This document shows, in pieces, positions 56,071 to 64,000 of a stretch of DNA of 64,000 bases. The notes beneath the pieces are model-generated. The model searched no databases. It worked only from the letters and a program-made list of their open reading frames with translations, and was not told where the DNA came from. Made by a program: the position numbers and the translations under genes. Every line of letters begins with the position of its first letter. The stretch's first letter is position 1. The stretch covers positions 1 through 64,000 of the forward strand of contig DVFN01000094.1 in NCBI GenBank assembly GCA_018713205.1, in the 5' to 3' direction. Origin of the DNA: Candidatus Avoscillospira stercorigallinarum (GTDB lineage: Bacteria > Bacillota > Clostridia > Oscillospirales > Oscillospiraceae).

Positions 56071-57444
56071 ATGAAGGAACTGACACTGAAGAAGCTGGCG
56101 GCCTGGTGCGGCGGGGACGTGGACCCTGCCTGGGAGAACGTGAAGGTCACCGGCACCCAAATTGATTCGCGGCTGGTCCGGGAGGGAGATCTGTTTATTG
56201 CCATTCCCGGCGAAAAGGTGGACGGCCATGACTTCCTCGCCAAGGCGAGAGAGGCGGGGGCCGCCGCGGCCCTGGTGAGCCGCCGGATGGACGATCCGCT
56301 GCCGCAGATCCTGGTACTGGATACGGTGTTGGCCTACGGCGATATCGCCCGGTCTTACCGGGAGGAGGCCGCCGTGGATGTGGTGGCCATCACCGGGTCC
56401 GTGGGCAAGACCACCACCAAGGAGATGATTGCCTGCGTGCTGGCGGGCAAATATCGGGTCAGCAAGACCCAGGGCAACCACAACAATAACCTGGGATTGC
56501 CCATTACCATCCTCGAAATGCCCGCCGATACCCAGGAGGCGGTGCTGGAGCTGGGCATGAACCACTTCGGGGAGATGCACTATCTCACCGAGATTGCCAA
56601 GCCCAACGTGGTGGTCATCACCAATATCGGCACCATGCACATCGAGCACCTGGGCACCCGGGAGGGCATTCTCAAGGCCAAGCTGGAGATCATGGACGGC
56701 ATCCAGCCCGACGGAATCGCCGTCTTCAACGGCGACGAGCCCCTGCTGTGGAATCTCCGCGAGGGCAAGCACAAGCGCATCTACTTCGGAATCGAGAACG
56801 ACCAGTGCGACGTGGTGGCCGAGGACGTCAAGCAGATGGACGGCGGCGTGTACTTCATCGCCCGGGGTCTGGGCCAGCGGTTCCACGTCTACGTGCCCCA
56901 GGAGGGCCAGCACACGGTCTATAACGCGCTGGCGGCCATCGCCGTGGGCCTGCTGCGGGGCGTGAGTCCCGACTCCATCCAGTATCAGCTGGGCATTTTC
57001 CATAATACCGGCATGCGCCAGCGTATTTTTGAGGAGAATGGCTTCACCATCATCGAGGACTGCTACAACGCCGGTCCCGAGTCCATGGAGGCGGCGCTGA
57101 AGGTGCTCAAGGAGCACAAGGCCGAGGGACGGCGGATTGCGGTCCTGGGCGATATGCTGGAGCTGGGCAGCCGTACCATGGCGGAGCACTACCGGGTGGG
57201 ACGGCTGGCGGCCCAGGCGGCCCAGCTGGTTCTGGCCTACGGCAAGGACTCCCAGCGCATTATCACCGGCGCGATCACCGGCGGCATGAGCGCCAAGTGC
57301 GCCGTCCATTACGACAGCCAGGAGGAAATGGCCTCCTCGCTCAAGCGGCTGGCCCGCCCCGGCGACGTGCTCCTCTTCAAGGGCAGCCGCGGCATGCGCA
57401 TGGAAAAGGTTCTGGAGATGTTCCTGGCTGACGAGAAGGCGTAA
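56071..57444 (+). CDS. murF: UDP-N-acetylmuramoyl-tripeptide--D-Ala-D-Ala ligase
   Basis: ITGSVGKTTTKEMIACVL; QGNHNNNLGLPITIL; IEDCYNAGPESMEAAL. Confidence 0.96.
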   Translation: MKELTLKKLAAWCGGDVDPAWENVKVTGTQIDSRLVREGDLFIAIPGEKVDGHDFLAKAREAGAAAALVSRRMDDPLPQILVLDTVLAYGDIARSYREEAAVDVVAITGSVGKTTTKEMIACVLAGKYRVSKTQGNHNNNLGLPITILEMPADTQEAVLELGMNHFGEMHYLTEIAKPNVVVITNIGTMHIEHLGTREGILKAKLEIMDGIQPDGIAVFNGDEPLLWNLREGKHKRIYFGIENDQCDVVAEDVKQMDGGVYFIARGLGQRFHVYVPQEGQHTVYNALAAIAVGLLRGVSPDSIQYQLGIFHNTGMRQRIFEENGFTIIEDCYNAGPESMEAALKVLKEHKAEGRRIAVLGDMLELGSRTMAEHYRVGRLAAQAAQLVLAYGKDSQRIITGAITGGMSAKCAVHYDSQEEMASSLKRLARPGDVLLFKGSRGMRMEKVLEMFLADEKA

Positions 57445-57530
57445 AAGACGCCGGACGCGGCCTGTCAACGGCCGCCATACCACCAAAAATCCCGCCGGAC
57501 CCGTCATCCGGCGGGGGAGAGAGGAATACC

Positions 57531-58529
57531 ATGAGCAATATCGTACTCCGTCTGCTTCTCGTCTGTCTGGGAAGCTTTGTCCTCACGGCCCTCCTGGGCC
57601 GGGTGCTGATTCCGGCCCTCCATGCCCTGAAGGCCGGCCAGTCCATCCGGGAAATCGGCCCCAAGTGGCACCAGGTCAAATCCGGCACCCCCACCATGGG
57701 CGGCATCATGTTCATCGTGCCCACGGCGCTGCTGGTGATTTTCTGTGACCTGCCCGCGCTCCGGGACGGCGTCTACGACCACCTGCTGGTCCTGGGCCTG
57801 GCGCTGGTCTACGGCCTGATCGGCTTCCTGGACGACTTCGTCAAGGTCCGGCTCCACCGGAACCTGGGCCTCACCGCCCTCCAAAAGCTCCTGCTGCAGC
57901 TGGCGGCGGCCCTGCTGTTCCTCTGGCTGCTCCGGGGGACCGGCAGCCTGACCTACGATCTCTATGTTCCGTTTTTCAACGTCAGCTTCGCCATTCCCTG
58001 GCCGGTCTATCTGATTTTTGCCGGGTTTGTCATCGTCGGCTGTGTCAATGCCGTCAACCTGACCGATGGAATCGATGGTCTGGCCGCCGGCGTCACCACG
58101 CCGGTGATGGTCTTCTTCGCCGCCGCGGCCTATCTCTGGGGCAGCGACACCTTGGCCCTGTTCCCGGCCGCGCTGACCGGCGGCCTGCTGGGCTTCCTGG
58201 TCTATAACTTCCATCCGGCCAAGGTCTTTATGGGCGACACCGGCTCCCTGTTCCTGGGCGGCGCGGTCTGCGGCATGGCCTTCGCCCTGGATATGCCCCT
58301 GGTGCTGATTCTCGTCGGCATCGTCTATATCGTGGAGACCGTTTCTGTCATGATGCAGGTGACCTACTTCAAACTGACCCACGGCAAGCGCATCTTCCGC
58401 ATGACGCCCATCCATCACCACTTTGAGATGGGCGGCTGGAGCGAGGTAAAGATCTTCTCGGTCTTCACCGGCGTCACGGTGCTCATGTGCCTGCTGGCCT
58501 GGCTGGGCATCTTCCACCGGTTCGGATAA
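57531..58529 (+). CDS. mraY: phospho-N-acetylmuramoyl-pentapeptide transferase
   Basis: GTPTMGGIMFI; NAVNLTDGIDGLAAGV; FMGDTGSLFLGG; RIFRMTPIHHHFE. Confidence 0.97.
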   Translation: MSNIVLRLLLVCLGSFVLTALLGRVLIPALHALKAGQSIREIGPKWHQVKSGTPTMGGIMFIVPTALLVIFCDLPALRDGVYDHLLVLGLALVYGLIGFLDDFVKVRLHRNLGLTALQKLLLQLAAALLFLWLLRGTGSLTYDLYVPFFNVSFAIPWPVYLIFAGFVIVGCVNAVNLTDGIDGLAAGVTTPVMVFFAAAAYLWGSDTLALFPAALTGGLLGFLVYNFHPAKVFMGDTGSLFLGGAVCGMAFALDMPLVLILVGIVYIVETVSVMMQVTYFKLTHGKRIFRMTPIHHHFEMGGWSEVKIFSVFTGVTVLMCLLAWLGIFHRFG

Positions 58530-58613
58530 TCGCTGGGGTCTGCCGCAAACTGCTGCATACCTGTAGAATGTGCGCCGCCTGCTCTGTATTTCCCCATAGA
58601 AAGGACCCATGCC

Positions 58614-59807
58614 ATGAATAATGCCATCCAATATCCCGGCGCGCCGGGGGAGCGGCTGCCGGAGCAGCCGGCGTCCCAGCCCCGGCGCCAAAAGGAGAAG
58701 ATCCTCTATGACGAGCGGGGCCTGATCGACCTGCCGTTCCTCCTGCTGACGGTGCTGCTGGTCCTCATCGGCGTGGTGATGATGTTCTCCGCCAGCTTTG
58801 CCTCGGCCTACGTCGAGGAGGGAAGCTCCACGGCCTATTTTGCCCGGCAGGGCCTCTTCGCGTTGGTGGGCATCGGAATCATGCTCTTTGTGAGCCGCCT
58901 GAACTACCAGATGTGGCGGGCCCTGAGCTTCCCGATTATGGCCGGCGCGATCTTCCTCCTGATGCTGGTGCCTATCTTCGGCACCGAGGAGAACGGCGCC
59001 CGGCGTTGGATCTACCTGGGCTTCACGTCGTTCCAGCCCTCGGAGGTCGCCAAGCTGGCCGTCATCCTGACCTTTGCCACGCTGATGTCGGCCTATAAGG
59101 ACCGGATGAAGACCTTCCGCTACGGCGTCGTGCCCTTCGCGGCCATCCTGGGCGCCATCGCCCTGCTGCTGGCCCTGGAGCCCCACTTCTCGGCCATCAT
59201 CATCATCTTCTGCGTCGGCGGCGTGATGATGTTCCTGGGCGGTACGGAGCTCAAATGGTTTGGCCTGGCCTTATTGGCGGCGGCGCTTTTCGGCTTTATC
59301 TATCTGAAATTCATGGGCTACGCCTCGGCGCGAATCACGGCCTGGCAGGACCCCTGGGCGGACCCGTCCGACGCCGGCTATCAGATTGTCCAGTCTCTCT
59401 ATGCCATCGGCTCCGGCGGCCTCATGGGCCTGGGCCTGGGCAAGGGGCGGCAGAAGTACCTGTATCTGCCCGAGGAGCACAACGACTATATCTTCGCCGT
59501 GGTCTGCGAGGAGCTGGGCTTTGTCGGCGCGATGGTGGTCATTTTGCTGTTCGTGCTGCTGATTCTCCGGGGCTACTGGATTGCGGTGCACGCCCGGGAC
59601 CGGTTCGGCGCGCTGATGGTCGGCGGCCTGACGACGCTGCTGGCCCTGCAGGTTTTTTTCAATATCGGCGTGGTGACCAACTTCCTGCCCGCCACGGGCA
59701 TTTCGCTGCCTTTCTTCTCCTACGGCGGCACGGCGCTGCTGCTGCAGCTCTTTGAGATGGGCTTGATCCTCAGCGTCTCCCGCCAGAGCAACAATAAGCT
59801 TCTTTGA
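58614..59807 (+). CDS. ftsW: SEDS-family lipid II polymerase (FtsW/SpoVE-like)
   Basis: LGFTSFQPSEVAKLAVILTFA; LGLGKGRQKYLYLPEEHNDYIFAVVCEELGF; ATGISLPFFSYGGTAL. Confidence 0.94.
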   Translation: MNNAIQYPGAPGERLPEQPASQPRRQKEKILYDERGLIDLPFLLLTVLLVLIGVVMMFSASFASAYVEEGSSTAYFARQGLFALVGIGIMLFVSRLNYQMWRALSFPIMAGAIFLLMLVPIFGTEENGARRWIYLGFTSFQPSEVAKLAVILTFATLMSAYKDRMKTFRYGVVPFAAILGAIALLLALEPHFSAIIIIFCVGGVMMFLGGTELKWFGLALLAAALFGFIYLKFMGYASARITAWQDPWADPSDAGYQIVQSLYAIGSGGLMGLGLGKGRQKYLYLPEEHNDYIFAVVCEELGFVGAMVVILLFVLLILRGYWIAVHARDRFGALMVGGLTTLLALQVFFNIGVVTNFLPATGISLPFFSYGGTALLLQLFEMGLILSVSRQSNNKLL

Positions 59808-59819
59808 TTGGAGGGGCCT

Positions 59820-60941
59820 ATGAACGTCGTTTTTACCTGCGGCGGCACCGGCGGCCATATCAACCCGGCCATCTCCGTGGCGAACCTGCTGAAGGAGCGC
59901 ATGCCCGGCAGCCGGATTCTCTTCATCGGCGCGGAAGACGGCATGGAGAAGGACCTGGTGCCCCGGGCGGGCTATGAGCTGGAGACCATCCGAATCTCCA
60001 ACTTCCAGCGCAAGCTGACCCCGGCGGGGATCTGGCACAATGTGACCACCGCCGGCCATATGGCCTCGTCCATGCGCAAGGCCAAGGCCATCATTCGCCG
60101 CTTCCAGCCCGACGTCATCGTCGGCACCGGCGGCTACGCCAGCTATCCGGCCCTCCATATGGGGGCGAAGCTGGGCATTCCCACGGCGGTCCATGAGTCC
60201 AATGCCGTGCCGGGGCTGACCACCCGTATGGTCGCCAAGCACGTGACGAAAATCATGGTCTCCCTGGCTGACAGCCGAACCCAGTACCCCGACCCGGAGA
60301 AGGTGGTGGTCACCGGCACGCCGGTGGGCGGCGCGTTTCTCTACGGGGACCGGCAGAAGGCCCGGGCCGAGCTGGGAATCGGCGAGGAGCCGCTGATTAT
60401 CTCCGCCTGGGGCAGCCTGGGGGCCCGGGAGATGAACAAAAAAATCGCCCGGTTTATGACCCGGGAGGCCCAGGACGGGCTCTACCGCCACGTCCATGCC
60501 ACCGGCTCCTTCGGCTGGCGGTGGATGCCGGCCTATGTACGGGACCAGGGCCTGAACCTGGAGCAGTATCCGTGGCTGGATATGCGGGAGTACATCTACA
60601 ATATGCCTCAGCTGATGGCGGCGGCGGATCTGATTCTCTGCCGGGCCGGCGCGGCCACCATCAGCGAGGTCTGCGCCTCGGGGACGCCCTGTATTATGAT
60701 CCCCTCGCCCAACGTCACCGACAACCATCAGGAGAAGAACGCCCGGGTGCTGGAGAAGTACGGCGCGGCTGTGGTGGTCCGGGAGGCCGAGTGCGACGGC
60801 GACAGCCTCTATGAGACGGCAAAAGCGCTGCTGTCCGACCCGGCGCGGCTGAAGGAGATGCGCATGGCCGCCCGCCGTCTGGCCGTGGTGGACGCCGCCG
60901 AGCAGATTCTCGCCGTGATCCGGGAGCTGGCCGGGGCTTGA
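59820..60941 (+). CDS. murG: UDP-N-acetylglucosamine--N-acetylmuramyl transferase MurG
   Basis: FTCGGTGGHINPAISVA; GTGGYASYPALHMGAKLGIPTAVHESNAVPG; CRAGAATISE. Confidence 0.96.
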   Translation: MNVVFTCGGTGGHINPAISVANLLKERMPGSRILFIGAEDGMEKDLVPRAGYELETIRISNFQRKLTPAGIWHNVTTAGHMASSMRKAKAIIRRFQPDVIVGTGGYASYPALHMGAKLGIPTAVHESNAVPGLTTRMVAKHVTKIMVSLADSRTQYPDPEKVVVTGTPVGGAFLYGDRQKARAELGIGEEPLIISAWGSLGAREMNKKIARFMTREAQDGLYRHVHATGSFGWRWMPAYVRDQGLNLEQYPWLDMREYIYNMPQLMAAADLILCRAGAATISEVCASGTPCIMIPSPNVTDNHQEKNARVLEKYGAAVVVREAECDGDSLYETAKALLSDPARLKEMRMAARRLAVVDAAEQILAVIRELAGA

Positions 60942-60999
60942 CCCCGGGCGGAACGCCGCGGCCGGATACGGTGATCTCGCCCTGGGCAGGGATATCCCA

Positions 61000-61028
61000 T
61001 TGACAGGGCGAGCGTCTTCTGCTATAAT
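61000..61028 (+). promoter_or_regulatory. perfect consensus sigma-A promoter
   Basis: TTGACA-N17-TATAAT. Confidence 0.9.
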
Positions 61029-61065
61029 AACGCTATTCTATATCCTGGAAGGAGTCTGTTTCCAC

Positions 61066-61131
61066 ATGGAACCCGACGACGGTAATCCCTACAGTCCCAT
61101 ATGGAATGATACGAAGACATATCTGCGCTGA
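61066..61131 (+). CDS. 21-aa leader peptide MEPDDGNPYSPIWNDTKTYLR
   Basis: AAGGAG RBS 11 nt upstream of ATG; lies between consensus promoter and attenuator hairpin. Confidence 0.65.
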   Translation: MEPDDGNPYSPIWNDTKTYLR

Positions 61132-61163
61132 GAGGACGCAGGTGTGTCTTCTTGCGCTTTTTT
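61114..61163 (+). promoter_or_regulatory. transcription attenuator: mutually exclusive terminator / anti-terminator
   Basis: terminator GCGC-tg-AGAGGAC/GTCTTCT-t-GCGC-TTTTTT; alternative AAGACA/TGTCTT plus CTGCG/CGCAG. Confidence 0.7.
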
Positions 61164-61199
61164 CGGGAACTTATTTTGCTTGGAGGATACATAGAAATT

Positions 61200-62462
61200 A
61201 TGGACAGTGACAGTTTACGGGACATTCTGATTATGGCAGTCTTGATTCTGATGTCTGCCTACTTCTCCGCCACCGAAACCGCCTTTTCATCCCTCAATAA
61301 AACCCGGCTCAAGACCAGAGCCGAAAAGGGGAGCCGCCGGGCCGCCGTCACGCTGAAGCTGGCCGAAGACTACGACAGGCTGCTCTCCACCATTCTCATC
61401 GGCAACAATATTGTCAATATCGCCACGGCCTCCATCGGTACGCTGCTTTTCGTCCGCCATTACGGCGACCTGGGCGCGACCCTCTCCACCATTGTGGTCA
61501 CCGTGGTCGTGCTGATCTTCGGCGAGATTACGCCCAAGAGCCTGGCCAAGGACAGCCCGGAGCGCTTCGCCATGTTCTCCACGCCCTTCCTGCATGTACT
61601 GATCGTGGTGCTAACGCCGGTCAATTGGCTCTTTACCCAGTGGAAAAAGCTCGTGTCCCTGATCTTCCGGGTCAAGGAAGACCGCCGCCTGACCCAGGAT
61701 GAACTGCTGGTGCTGGTGGACGAGGTAGCCCAGGACGGCGGTATCGACGCAGACGAATCCGAGCTGCTGCGCAGTGCCATCGAGTTCACCGACCGGGACG
61801 CCGAGGATATTCTGACGCACCGGGTGGATCTGGAAGCCGTGCCCGCCACCGCCACCAAGGAAGAGGTGGCCCAGGTTTTCTCCGCCTCTCGTTTTTCCAG
61901 AATTCTGGTCTATGAGGAGAGCATCGACAATATTGTCGGCATTATCCACCAGAAGGATCTCTACGACGGCGCCGGCCTGGTCGAGAAACCCCTCTCCGAG
62001 ATCATGACCGCCCCGCTGTTCGTCACCAAATCCATCAAGATCAGCGACCTGCTGAAGCTGCTGCAAAAGTCCAAGAGCCATATCGCCGTGGTCAGCGATG
62101 AATACGGCGGCACCCTGGGCATCGTCACCATGGAGGATATCCTTGAAGAGCTGGTGGGCGAGATCTGGGATGAACACGACGAGGTCATCGAGGACTTCCG
62201 CAAGGTCGGCGAGGACACCTACCGGGTCTCCTGCAACGTGGACCTGGATAAGATGTCCCGGTTCTTCGATGTGGAGTGCGAGGCCGACTGTACCACCGTC
62301 AGCGGCTGGGTCATGGAACAGCTGGGCCGCATTCCCAACGAGGGCGACACCTTTACCTGGGAGAACCTGGACGTCACCGTCACCGACACCGACTACCGCC
62401 GGGTCCTGGAGATCGAGGTCCACTGCCGTCCCAAGGAAGAAAAAGACGAGGAAGAAGATTGA
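61200..62462 (+). CDS. CNNM/CorC(HlyC)-family transporter with CBS pair
   Basis: [68 protein letters not shown] domains; CorC/HlyC C-term. Confidence 0.95.
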   Translation: MDSDSLRDILIMAVLILMSAYFSATETAFSSLNKTRLKTRAEKGSRRAAVTLKLAEDYDRLLSTILIGNNIVNIATASIGTLLFVRHYGDLGATLSTIVVTVVVLIFGEITPKSLAKDSPERFAMFSTPFLHVLIVVLTPVNWLFTQWKKLVSLIFRVKEDRRLTQDELLVLVDEVAQDGGIDADESELLRSAIEFTDRDAEDILTHRVDLEAVPATATKEEVAQVFSASRFSRILVYEESIDNIVGIIHQKDLYDGAGLVEKPLSEIMTAPLFVTKSIKISDLLKLLQKSKSHIAVVSDEYGGTLGIVTMEDILEELVGEIWDEHDEVIEDFRKVGEDTYRVSCNVDLDKMSRFFDVECEADCTTVSGWVMEQLGRIPNEGDTFTWENLDVTVTDTDYRRVLEIEVHCRPKEEKDEEED

Positions 62463-62463
62463 A

Positions 62464-62498
62464 AAACCCCCGCCCGGTTCGCGCCGGGCGGGGGGAAT
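62464..62498 (+). terminator. GC-rich hairpin after CNNM/CorC gene
   Basis: CCCCCGCCCGG-ttcgcg-CCGGGCGGGGG; weak T-tract. Confidence 0.55.
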
Positions 62499-62597
62499 GA
62501 TTTAGGGCCTGAGATACGGCCCAACATACTTAGTATACCACATCTAATCCCGGTTGAAAAGTAAAAGATTTTGCCCTGGATTCGTATAAAATGCGAA

Positions 62598-62626
62598 TTT
62601 ACAGGATCAAGTTTTGGGTGTATAGT
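62598..62626 (+). promoter_or_regulatory. candidate promoter of downstream RNA
   Basis: TTTACA-N17-TATAGT. Confidence 0.55.
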
Positions 62627-62703
62627 AAAACCATCCCAAAGATACCACAGCAAAATGGGATCACAAACCAATCCGAATTTACCTATAGAAAGGACTGATT
62701 CCG

Positions 62704-62766
62704 ATGTACACCATCACTGAAGAACCGAACTGTTACCATTGGAATGAGTCCAATGTTCTGATCTGA
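62704..62766 (+). CDS. possible 20-aa small ORF MYTITEEPNCYHWNESNVLI
   Basis: GAAAGGA RBS 9 nt before ATG. Confidence 0.35.
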   Translation: MYTITEEPNCYHWNESNVLI

Positions 62767-63541
62767 TTTCAAGCCTAGCATCTACCACGAAGACGGGTTC
62801 GAGACCCGGTGACAGATGTAAGGTACAGAATGCAAGTTTGATCGATTGGTACATGGCTCATTCAAGAGCTGTTCCAGATAGAGCAACCTGGTTCATCAAA
62901 CGGAGTTTGTTCCCCAGTTCCTGATCCATTTCCCTCCGGAAAAGAAAACTCGTTGTGTTTCTTTCATCGTCGTGCCGTTTGCAGCGCCGGAGCCGGATCA
63001 ATGGTATATTAGATCTCCCAGCCGCCATTTCGGAAATGGCCAGGAAGGAGACTCGTAGCCGGAGCATTGCGAGGCCCCAAGTTCGAGGAAATTTGAGGTT
63101 CCAAGTTCCAGGAAAACTAATATAGGGAGCTGAACAGAGAACATTCCCGGTAGAAAAGCGAATTGTCGTTACTTTCCTACCATGAACGGTTGGATATTTC
63201 GATGTATTACGGGATGACAGCACCCGGTGTCCGGTATTCGGCGCACAGCTTCGCAGTCCAAGGCATGTTCATCGCACTGTGTGACTGATCCTTTCCATCC
63301 TTTCGATCCCAAGCGGAGAGTCAGAAGGCTTCCAAGGCTTGAATCCTCAAGGAGAAAGATAAAATCCTCAGACAGTGACCTTGAAGATCTCCAGATTGTG
63401 ATGTGTCCGAATCAAAGAGACGCCTATCCTATCCTGACTCAAGAATTGAAATGCTTGTCTCCCGACTATTCTTTCTAATATCTCCTTTTGAGGTTTATTC
63501 ATAGAAGTGTTGGAAGAATAAACATACAATCTATGGTGACA

Positions 63542-63573
63542 GCGCCCCCCGGCAACTGCCGGGGGGCTTTTTT
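63542..63573 (+). terminator. strong rho-independent terminator
   Basis: CCCCCCGGCA-act-TGCCGGGGGG CTTTTTT; no T-run on the minus strand. Confidence 0.85.
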
Positions 63574-63604
63574 GGGGCGATGCAGCCTGCGCTGGCGGCG
63601 CGGC

Positions 63605-63997
63605 TCAGCGATTGGTCGTGCGGTAGCAGCCGGTGCAGCTTTCGCTGGGCTGGATACAGGGCTCGTTGCGGCTGGGATAGAAGGCGTCCACGGGGAACTC
63701 GATGCGGCCGAAGATGTCGCAGGGACTCTCGGCGCCGCCCACTGCGCCGCCCTCGGCGCAGGCCTTGGTGGGGATGCAGTAATCGAAGGCCGGGATCAGC
63801 AGCTGGGTGTCGCGCTCCAGGCGGATGATGGAGAACTGGCCGATGGTCACCAGCAGCTTGCGGCACTCGCCGGAGAGGACCAACTCGTCGTCGAAGCAGG
63901 CCATGACGCACTGGGGCAGCTCCGGCAGATCGCTGCAGCTGCAGCAGCAGTTGCAGCTGTCCACGGCGCTGGAGGCCAGGATCATCGGGTCCACCAC
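63605..63997 (-). CDS. cysteine-rich hypothetical protein, possibly cut by the window edge
   Basis: open frame to the window end; CNCCCSC... QLLIPAFDYCIPTKAC...IFGRIEFPVDAFYP. Confidence 0.55.
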   Translation of the reverse strand: MVDPMILASSAVDSCNCCCSCSDLPELPQCVMACFDDELVLSGECRKLLVTIGQFSIIRLERDTQLLIPAFDYCIPTKACAEGGAVGGAESPCDIFGRIEFPVDAFYPSRNEPCIQPSESCTGCYRTTNR

Positions 63998-64000
63998 CTC

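Larger units (their letters stand above)
62633..63573 (+). ncRNA. candidate ~0.94-kb noncoding/structured transcript
   Basis: no convincing long CDS between a promoter-like site and a strong plus-strand terminator; several local hairpins. Confidence 0.4.

Noticed and set aside
54544-57507. 987-aa minus-strand ORF opposite murE/murF
   Set aside because: Antisense shadow; no recognisable domain, plus-strand genes certain.
62770-62822. tRNA-like T-arm (GACGGGTTCGAGACCCGG)
   Set aside because: No matching acceptor, D or anticodon stems found at tRNA spacing; better explained as part of a longer hairpin.
62858-63223. 121-aa minus-strand ORF as a gene
   Set aside because: No RBS-like signal noticed, no recognisable family, and sits inside the hairpin-rich candidate RNA.
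62500-63573. tmRNA or RNase P RNA
   Set aside because: No proteolysis-tag-like ORF ending in ALAA and no GAGGAAAGTCC-type P RNA core seen.

Overview
GC-rich Firmicutes chromosome segment (gene content suggests Clostridia/Oscillospiraceae; inferred from recognisable families, not searched). Mostly housekeeping genes: MarR plus an ABC exporter pair (one frameshifted), an AT-rich ECF-sigma island, a MerR-RDD fusion, dapF, a WalRK-like two-component system, rsmF, ilvE, an SGNH/SLH protein, uppP, ftsK, potABCD, an RluA-type synthase, yceD-rpmF, der-plsY-gpsA, accessory genes of the EF2563/EF2568 type (selenium-dependent Mo hydroxylase), CDF, DegV, rpmB, hprK, a FecCD-type metal ABC transporter, a MobA-like/ModE fusion, a Crp/Fnr regulator, a non-canonical Dlt-like surface acylation operon, a dcw cluster without murD, and a CNNM/CorC transporter. 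Most notable: (1) a 21-codon leader ORF (MEPDDGNPYSPIWNDTKTYLR) with mutually exclusive terminator and anti-terminator hairpins behind a perfect consensus promoter, upstream of the CNNM/CorC Mg-transporter-family gene (61000-61200); (2) a Dlt-like operon with an inserted GNAT gene and an SGNH-polysaccharide deacetylase fusion (43679-49734); (3) a ~0.95-kb promoter-to-terminator interval without a convincing long CDS, a candidate structured RNA (62598-63573); (4) a 52-bp palindrome centred on an exact PrfA-box-like site upstream of a Crp/Fnr gene; (5) about 35 copies of a short intergenic hairpin repeat whose arms differ between copies in a compensatory way, plus two MITE-like elements. All calls are from reading the sequence; no searches were run.
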